From positions 1 through 11,685 of the forward strand of contig CAZHYQ010000043.1 in NCBI GenBank assembly GCA_964536805.1: a DNA stretch of 11,685 bases. Direction: 5' to 3'. The notes beneath the pieces are model-generated. The model was not told the DNA's origin and made no database searches. It saw only the letters and a list, made by a program, of their open reading frames with translations. The first letter of the stretch is position 1. Every line of letters starts with the position of its first letter. Position numbers and translations under genes: made by a program. Shown one piece after another: positions 6,303 through 11,685 of this stretch. The DNA comes from Longilinea sp964536805. Its GTDB lineage: Bacteria; Chloroflexota; Anaerolineae; Anaerolineales; Anaerolineaceae.

Positions 6303-6445
6303 CCACAGAGACACAGAGAGCACAGAGTTTGAAAATAAATTGGAGGAAGAATTGTCACAAATTGATCAATCCTTTTCTCCTTTTCTCCTTTTCTCCTTCT
6401 CTATTCTTTATTATCTTCTCCGTGTACTCTGTGTCTCTGTGGTTA
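6300..6445. mobile_element. MITE-like inverted-repeat element (CACAGAG family)
   Basis: A 28-base left arm (6300-6327, beginning TAACCACAGAGACACAGAG) is matched by an inverted right arm (6418-6445, ending CTCTGTGTCTCTGTGGTTA). By my alignment 25 of 28 positions pair and the outer 19 are identical. The 90-base interior has no gene and contains a pyrimidine octamer array. The ends can be read as a TA dinucleotide next to ACCACAGAG termini, which would fit insertion at a TA target. From memory, similar CACAGAGACACAGAG repeats are scattered between genes in many environmental bacteria. No transposase is present, so any movement would need one elsewhere. As RNA it would form a long stem between the two genes. 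Confidence 0.75.
6371..6402 (+). repeat. Pyrimidine octamer tandem repeat
   Basis: CCTTTTCT occurs three times in a row (6371-6394) followed by the variant CCTTCTCT (6395-6402). The whole stretch is pyrimidine on the plus strand. It lies inside the inverted-repeat element between kinase and glycosidase. Confidence 0.85.
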
Positions 6446-6468
6446 ATCCCCTCTTTGGAGTTTGATTT

Positions 6469-7869
6469 ATGAAACTGACCCTTATTGGCGGTGGCGGCGT
6501 GCGCTCGCCGTTGTTCGTGATGACCTTATTGCGCTGGCAAAAGCGCATCGGCGTGACGGAATTGTGCCTGATGGATATCGACGAGCGCAAGCTGGCGCTG
6601 TTCAGCGCCCTGTGCCGCGAACTGGTGATGCGCGCCGGCAACCCGTTCACGCTCACGGCCACGGCCGATGCGCGCGTGGCCTTGAGCGGTGCCGATCACG
6701 TGGTCACCACCATACGGGCGGGCTTTGAGCAGGGCCGCGCCACCGACGAACGCATTGCGCTGCGGCTCGGCGTGCTGGGCCAGGAAACGACCGGCCCGGG
6801 CGGTTTTGCCATGGCGCTGCGCAGCATCCCAGCCATCCTGAGTTATGCCAGACTGCTGCGCGAGGTCAGCCCGCAGGCCTGGATGTACAACTTTACCAAC
6901 CCGGCCGGGCTGGTCACACAGGCGCTGCGCGAAGCCGGCTTCGAACGCACCATTGGCATCTGCGACGGCGCCAACGCCGGGCAGGGCGCGGTTGCTCGTT
7001 GGGCAGGCGTGCAACCCCAGCAGGTGCGGGCCGAGGTGTTCGGCCTCAACCATCTGTCGTGGTGCCGGCGTGTCTGGCTGGAGGACGAAGATCTGCTGCC
7101 GCGTGCCATTGCCGACAGCCACTTTTTACGGGAAGAGCAGGGAGTGTTCGAGCCGGCCCTGGTGCGCCAGGTGGGCATGCACCTGAACGAGTATCTCTAC
7201 TATTATTATTACGCCGAACAGGCCCTGGCCGCCATCCGCGCCGAGCGCATGACGCGCGGCGAGGAGATCGTCGAGCTCAACCAGCGTTTAATCGAGCAGC
7301 TGGAGGAGACCGGCGTGGAGCGCAATCCGGAACGCGCCCTGCGGGTGTTTTTCGGCTATGAAAAACGGCGCAGCGCCACCTACATGCATTATGCCCGCTC
7401 TGCCGGCGCAGGCGGCGGCCTGAGCATTGAAGAAGCCAACCGGGAACTGGTTTTTGACGCCGACATCCCGGCTGAAGCGGGCGAAGGCTACGCCGGGGTG
7501 GCGCTGTCGATCATCGAGGCGCTGGAGAAGGACAGGCCGCTTTACACCGCATTTAACGTGCCCAACGAGGGCGCGATTGATGGCATGGCGGCGGACGACG
7601 TGGTGGAGGTGGGCTGCCGGGTGGATAGCAGCGGCGTGCACGTCCTGCCGGTGGGCGAAATCCCTGCATCGCAGCTTGAATTGATGCGGGCAGTCAAGCT
7701 GTACGAACGGCTCAGCGTCCAGGCCATCCGCCAGCGCTCGCGCCGGCTGGCGGTGGAGGCGCTCATGGCGCACCCGCTGGTGCTTTCGTATTCGCGCGCC
7801 AAACCGCTGGTGGATGAATTTCTACTGGCGCATCGCGCTTATGTCGGCGACTGGCCGGAGTCTGGATGA
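6469..7869 (+). CDS. Glycoside hydrolase family 4, 6-phospho-beta-glucosidase type
   Basis: This 466-residue cytosolic enzyme belongs to GH4, which cleaves glycosides by an NAD+- and divalent-metal-dependent oxidation-elimination route. The Rossmann nucleotide motif is at the start (LIGGGGVRSPL, 5-15). The family motif GQETTGPGG (104-112), NFTNPAG (141-147), metal ligand Cys165 in GICDGANAG and metal ligand His195 in GLNHLSW (192-198) are all present. NEYLYYYYY (240-248) holds the likely catalytic tyrosine and is typical of the 6-phospho-beta-glucosidase branch. GGAG at 6457-6460 precedes the ATG by eight bases. The inverted-repeat element separates it from the kinase, whose product may supply or consume a phosphosugar. 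Substrates in GH4 vary, so the phospho-beta-glucoside call rests on branch resemblance. The sequence DGANAG after Cys165 differs from the more usual N-x-P pattern. Confidence 0.88.
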   Translation: MKLTLIGGGGVRSPLFVMTLLRWQKRIGVTELCLMDIDERKLALFSALCRELVMRAGNPFTLTATADARVALSGADHVVTTIRAGFEQGRATDERIALRLGVLGQETTGPGGFAMALRSIPAILSYARLLREVSPQAWMYNFTNPAGLVTQALREAGFERTIGICDGANAGQGAVARWAGVQPQQVRAEVFGLNHLSWCRRVWLEDEDLLPRAIADSHFLREEQGVFEPALVRQVGMHLNEYLYYYYYAEQALAAIRAERMTRGEEIVELNQRLIEQLEETGVERNPERALRVFFGYEKRRSATYMHYARSAGAGGGLSIEEANRELVFDADIPAEAGEGYAGVALSIIEALEKDRPLYTAFNVPNEGAIDGMAADDVVEVGCRVDSSGVHVLPVGEIPASQLELMRAVKLYERLSVQAIRQRSRRLAVEALMAHPLVLSYSRAKPLVDEFLLAHRAYVGDWPESG

Positions 7870-7943
7870 GCAATTCCCGCCTTCAGGCCGCGAATATGTC
7901 ATTTTAATAAGTGAATCACATCAGATTACTCACAAATAACACT

Positions 7944-7972
7944 TTGAAATACTGCCCTGGAGAAGGTATGCT
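7944..7972 (+). promoter_or_regulatory. Sigma70-type promoter of glgC
   Basis: TTGAAA (7944-7949) and TATGCT (7967-7972) are separated by exactly 17 bases in the 208-base gap before glgC. Transcription would start near 7979, leaving a leader of roughly 100 bases. That leader contains a small stem-loop, AGGGG-TCAT-CCCCT, around 7984-7997. The rest of the gap shows no gene. Confidence 0.6.
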
Positions 7973-8077
7973 TATTTGCGGGAGGGGTCATCCCCTGTTT
8001 GTCCGTTTAATTGCCTGCCCTCGACCTGTTCCGCAAGATTATTTTTGATGTCTGGTGCTTGAGGAAGGGAGTTGACC

Positions 8078-9364
8078 ATGGCTATGGATGATATTCTGGC
8101 CGTCATTTTAGGTGGCGGGCGCGGAACGCGGATGTTTCCATTGACCAAGATGCGCTCCAAACCAGCCGTGCCTATGGCCGGCAAATACCGTTTGATCGAT
8201 ATACCGATCAGCAACTGCATCAATTCGGGCATTTACCGCATCGCCGTGCTGACGCAATTCAACTCGGTCAGCCTGCACCGCCACATCAGCCGCACCTACC
8301 AGTTCGATGCCTTCCATGCCGGCTGGGTGCAGGTTTGGGCGGCCGAGCAGACCATGAACAATGCCGATTGGTACCAGGGCACCGCGGACGCCGTGCGCAA
8401 GCAGCTCAATGAGATCCGCTCCTCCGGCGCGGCCTACACCCTGATTCTGGCAGGCGACCATCTCTACCGCATGGATTACGCTGCCATGGCCAAATTCCAT
8501 TTTGACCTGGATGCCGACATCACGGTGGCCGTGCAGCCGGTGCCGCGCGCCGAAGCCTCGCGCCTGGGCATTCTTAAGCGCGGCGCCAATTTCCGCATCA
8601 CCCGCTTTGCCGAAAAGCCCAAAGATCCCGCCCTGCTGGATGCCATGGTCAGTTTGAAGGATAAAGAGCACCCCTTCCTGGGTTCCATGGGCATCTACCT
8701 CTTCAAAACGGATGTGCTGTTCAAACTTTTACAGGGCACGGCTTTTACCGATTTTGGCGGCGAGATCATCCCGGACTCCATCGATAAATACAAAGTGGTT
8801 GGATATGACTTTGACGATTACTGGGCGGATATCGGGACAATTCGTTCCTTTTACGATACCAACCTGGCGCTGGCATCGCCCAACCCGCCCTTTGATTTCT
8901 ATGATCCCAACCGTCCCATTTATTCGCACCCGCGCTTTTTACCCGGCACCATCATTTACAACAGCAAGCTGGAAGACGTCCTGCTGGCGGAAGGCTGCTG
9001 CATCAAAGACGCCGAACTGCGCCGCTGCGTGGTCGGCGTACGCAGCCAGATCCGCGCCGGGGTGAAGCTGACGAACACCATTTTGATGGGGGCCGATTAC
9101 TACGATGATAAAAGCTGCGCTGAAAGCCCGGAGGACGGCCGCGTGCCGATCGGCATTGGCGAAGGCTCGATTATCGAAGGCGCCATCATCGACAAGAATA
9201 CCCGCATCGGCCGCGGCGTAACCATCCGGCCCTTCCCGGCCGACTGCGAGGATGTGGACGGCGACAACTGGTTTGTACGCGACGGCGTGGTCATCGTTCC
9301 AAAGAGCGCCACCCTGCCGCCGGGCACATCCATCGGGCCCGAATTATTGGAACACATAGATTAA
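8078..9364 (+). CDS. glgC: Glucose-1-phosphate adenylyltransferase (ADP-glucose pyrophosphorylase)
   Basis: GlgC makes ADP-glucose from ATP and glucose 1-phosphate, the first committed step of bacterial glycogen synthesis, in the cytosol. The 428-residue protein has the nucleotide loop LGGGRGTRMFPLT (11-23), KPAVP (28-32), GTADAV (101-106), AGDHLYRMD (125-133), FAEKP with the glucose-1-phosphate lysine K180, and DYWADIGT (247-254). A C-terminal left-handed beta-helix domain follows (from about 290). GKYRLIDIPISNCINSG and the C-terminal VPIGIGEGSIIEGAIIDKN resemble plant and cyanobacterial enzymes more than E. coli GlgC, so allosteric control may be of that type. ATG 8078 is chosen because GAGGAAGGGA (8061-8070) sits at proper spacing; an in-frame TTG at 8072 is less likely. 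No glycogen synthase is in view. Confidence 0.95.
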   Translation: MAMDDILAVILGGGRGTRMFPLTKMRSKPAVPMAGKYRLIDIPISNCINSGIYRIAVLTQFNSVSLHRHISRTYQFDAFHAGWVQVWAAEQTMNNADWYQGTADAVRKQLNEIRSSGAAYTLILAGDHLYRMDYAAMAKFHFDLDADITVAVQPVPRAEASRLGILKRGANFRITRFAEKPKDPALLDAMVSLKDKEHPFLGSMGIYLFKTDVLFKLLQGTAFTDFGGEIIPDSIDKYKVVGYDFDDYWADIGTIRSFYDTNLALASPNPPFDFYDPNRPIYSHPRFLPGTIIYNSKLEDVLLAEGCCIKDAELRRCVVGVRSQIRAGVKLTNTILMGADYYDDKSCAESPEDGRVPIGIGEGSIIEGAIIDKNTRIGRGVTIRPFPADCEDVDGDNWFVRDGVVIVPKSATLPPGTSIGPELLEHID

Positions 9365-9430
9365 CCATCGGAATCACCGGGCAGGCTGGATAACCCCGCC
9401 CGTAATCATCGAGAAGAGGAGAAACCGCGT

Positions 9431-11685
9431 ATGACACAAGCATCCAAAGAAGCCCCCGTGGCAGCCGCACCTGACATGGAGGTAAGCTGGCATGCCATGA
9501 GTGCGGAAGAGGCGGTTGAACAGCTCAAGACGCCGGTCCAGGACGGATTGAGCTCTGAAGAAGCTGCCCGCCGCCTGGCAAAGTTCGGTCCGAACGAGTT
9601 AAAGGAAGCTCCCCATCGAAGTTTTCTGGCACTGGTTTTCGACCAATTAAAAAGCCTGGTCATCATCCTGTTGATTGTTGCTTCGGTTGTTTCCGCCCTG
9701 TTGGGCGAAACGGTTGATGCCATCGCCATCATTTCGATTGTTGTCCTCAACGCCGTGTTGGGCGTCATCCAGGAGAGCCGCGCCGAGCAGGCGCTGGCGG
9801 CACTTAAAAAGCTGGCCGCGCCTGAAGCCCAGGTGCTGCGCGACGGTCACCGTACCTCGGTGCCGGCGCGCGAACTGGTGCCCGGCGATGTGGTCTTCCT
9901 GGAAGCCGGCAACTTCATTCCCGCCGACATCCGCCTGCTGGAAGCGGTCAACCTGAAGATTGAAGAAGCCGCCCTGACCGGTGAATCGACCGCCGTGCAG
10001 AAAAATGCGGCAGCCGTGCTGCTGCCGGATGCGCCGCTGGGCGACCGCAAGAACACCGCCTTTATGGGCACGGTCGTTTCCTACGGGCGCGGCAACGGCG
10101 TGGTCGCTTCCACCGGCATGCACACCCAGCTTGGCCTGATTGCCACGATGCTGGCGACCGTTGAATCGGAAGAAACCCCGCTGCAACGGCGCCTGGATGA
10201 CCTGGGCAAAATCCTGGTCTGGGGTTCGCTGGCGGTTTGTGGCCTGGTGTTTTTGGTGGGCTTCATCCGCGCCATCGGCACATTGGGCGGTTTTGCAAAT
10301 CTCTTCACCGAAGCCGGGTTGCAGGAGATCGTGGATCTGTTCATGATCGCGGTCAGCCTGGCGATTGCCGCTGTGCCGGAAGGTCTGCCCGCTGTGGTGA
10401 CCATCAGCCTGGCGCTGGGCATGCAGGAAATGGTTCGCCGCCACGCGCTTATCCGCCGGCTTTCATCGGTGGAAACGCTCGGCTCTGCCACCGTCATTTG
10501 CTCGGATAAAACCGGTACGCTCACGCAAAACGCCATGACCGTCACCCGCTTATGGGTGGACGGCCACTTCATTGATATCAGCGGCACCGGGTATAAGCCC
10601 GAAGGCGAGTTCTTCCACGACGGCAAGAAGATCGATCTGCGCGACTACCCGGCCGCGTTGACCGCGCTGTGGATCGGCACGTTGAACAACGATGCCCAGT
10701 TGGACCAATTGACCTCCGAAACTGGCGAAATCACCCACCGCATTGTCGGCGACCCCACCGAAGGCTCTATCCTGGTGGCGGCGGCCAAAGCTGGCCTGGT
10801 GACTGAAACCATGCACTCGGCTTTCCCGCGTTCGGGTGAAATTCCCTTCGACTCGGTACGCAAACGCATGGTCACCGTGCACAGCCTGGTGGATCCGCGC
10901 ATGGAAATTGCCCCCTCCGCGGTGGCCGGCCGGACCGAACAGTACGCCATCGCCGTCAAAGGCGCACCGGACGTGGTGCTCGGCCTGTGCACGCACTACC
11001 TGGATATCGACGACCGCTCGATCAAGCCGCTGGATGAAACAGCCAAGCAACGGATCCTGGCCGCCAATGATGATTTGACCAAGGACGCCCTGCGCGTGTT
11101 GGGCGTGGCTTACCGCGTCATTTCGGCCATGCCGGAACAGGAAGACAACGACGCACTGGAAAAAGACCTGATTTACGCCGGCCTGATCGGTATGATCGAC
11201 CCGGCCCGCACCGAGGTCAAACCGGCCTTGTTGAACGCGCGCGGCGCAGGCATCCGCACCATCATGATCACCGGCGACTACCCAAATACTGCCCGGGCCA
11301 TCGCCCAATCGATCAGCCTGCTGCGTCCGGGGCATAACGTGCTCACCGGCGCCCAGTTGAATGAGTTGAGCGATGCCCAACTGCAGGAAGCCGTTCGCAC
11401 CACCGACGTGTTCGCCCGGGTTTCGCCCGAGCACAAGATGCGCATCGTCGACGCGCTGCGCGCCAATGATGAAGTGGTGGCCATGACCGGCGACGGCGTC
11501 AACGACGCCCCGGCCATCAAGCGTGCCGACATCGGCGTGGCCATGGGCATCACCGGCACCGACGTGGCCAAGGAAACTGCCGACATGGTGCTGACGGATG
11601 ACAACTACGCCACCATCGTCTCGGCGGTCGAGCAGGGGCGCGTCATTTACGCCAACATCCGCAAGTTCGTCTTCTTCCTGCTCTC
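9431..11685 (+). CDS. P-type cation ATPase, calcium-transporting type (3' end outside window)
   Basis: The first 751 residues of a P2-type ATPase are visible; the frame is open at the window end. These pumps use ATP through an aspartyl-phosphate to move Ca2+ or other cations across the membrane. In order there are an N-terminal cation-ATPase domain (18-86), TM1-2 (68-113), an actuator domain with TGES (183-186), TM3-4 (258-335) with PEGLP (316-320), the phosphorylated D359 in DKTGTLT, the nucleotide-binding KGAP (510-513), ITGD (613-616) and TGDGVND (686-692). E317 corresponds to a Ca2+ ligand in SERCA-type pumps. TM5-10, which would settle ion choice, lie beyond the end; Na+ or H+ pumps of the same class cannot be excluded. 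The ATG follows AAGAGGAG (9414-9421) and lies 66 bases after glgC, so co-transcription is possible. Confidence 0.93.
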   Translation, partial: MTQASKEAPVAAAPDMEVSWHAMSAEEAVEQLKTPVQDGLSSEEAARRLAKFGPNELKEAPHRSFLALVFDQLKSLVIILLIVASVVSALLGETVDAIAIISIVVLNAVLGVIQESRAEQALAALKKLAAPEAQVLRDGHRTSVPARELVPGDVVFLEAGNFIPADIRLLEAVNLKIEEAALTGESTAVQKNAAAVLLPDAPLGDRKNTAFMGTVVSYGRGNGVVASTGMHTQLGLIATMLATVESEETPLQRRLDDLGKILVWGSLAVCGLVFLVGFIRAIGTLGGFANLFTEAGLQEIVDLFMIAVSLAIAAVPEGLPAVVTISLALGMQEMVRRHALIRRLSSVETLGSATVICSDKTGTLTQNAMTVTRLWVDGHFIDISGTGYKPEGEFFHDGKKIDLRDYPAALTALWIGTLNNDAQLDQLTSETGEITHRIVGDPTEGSILVAAAKAGLVTETMHSAFPRSGEIPFDSVRKRMVTVHSLVDPRMEIAPSAVAGRTEQYAIAVKGAPDVVLGLCTHYLDIDDRSIKPLDETAKQRILAANDDLTKDALRVLGVAYRVISAMPEQEDNDALEKDLIYAGLIGMIDPARTEVKPALLNARGAGIRTIMITGDYPNTARAIAQSISLLRPGHNVLTGAQLNELSDAQLQEAVRTTDVFARVSPEHKMRIVDALRANDEVVAMTGDGVNDAPAIKRADIGVAMGITGTDVAKETADMVLTDDNYATIVSAVEQGRVIYANIRKFVFFLL

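Noticed and set aside
6300..6445. CRISPR array or rho-independent terminator reading of the CACAGAG element
   Set aside because: There are only two copies, in inverted rather than direct order, with no spacer series. The arms are not GC-rich and are not followed by a T-run.
7192..7218. Run of tyrosine codons in the GH4 gene as a repeat expansion
   Set aside because: NEYLYYYYY matches my memory of other members of this GH4 branch, so it is probably a normal conserved motif.
9378..9402. Possible terminator hairpin between glgC and the ATPase gene (CGGGC/GCCCG)
   Set aside because: The stem is only five pairs with a 15-base loop and no T-run follows, so it is not a convincing terminator.

Overview
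The window is a stretch of bacterial chromosome with ten protein genes, six on the minus strand on the left and four on the plus strand on the right, meeting at a divergent intergenic region around 5286-5402. Most genes are GC-rich (about 60 % or more by eye). The mix suggests a Chloroflexota (Anaerolineae-like) genome: a plant/cyanobacterial-type GlgC, an NAD-dependent GH4 glycosidase beside a PfkB kinase, a YgeA-like racemase, and intergenic repeats of the CACAGAG and GCTGTTA kind. This assignment is an inference from remembered similarity; there is no rRNA or other marker gene to confirm it.

Left part, minus strand, in transcription order. A YgeA-like amino-acid racemase (5285-4590) overlaps a HAD phosphatase (4593-3880) by four bases. 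A low-GC polytopic membrane protein resembling GT-C/family 39 glycosyltransferases follows (3832-2444). A 355-base gap then carries several inverted repeats. After it come a TSUP-family permease (2088-1315), a nucleotidyltransferase-fold protein coupled to it (1311-547) and a small membrane protein (502-44). The window opens with a degenerate seven-base tandem repeat (1-35).

Centre. Region 5286-5402 has two opposed perfect TATAAT boxes with a 12-base perfect palindrome between them. It looks like a shared control region for the racemase operon and the kinase.

Right part, plus strand. A PfkB-family carbohydrate kinase (5403-6302) is separated from a GH4 6-phospho-beta-glucosidase-type enzyme (6469-7869) by a 146-base MITE-like inverted-repeat element. 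The left arm of that element contains the kinase stop codon. A good sigma70-type promoter (7944-7972) precedes glgC (8078-9364), which is followed by a P-type cation ATPase of the Ca2+-ATPase type (9431 to beyond the window end).

Taken together, the right side concerns sugar phosphate handling, glycogen synthesis and cation export. The left side holds small housekeeping and accessory functions. I see no clearly new multi-gene system. The most notable items are the mobile-looking inverted-repeat element, the palindrome between the divergent promoters, the GH4/kinase pair without visible PTS genes, and the compositionally foreign membrane gene with hairpins downstream of it.
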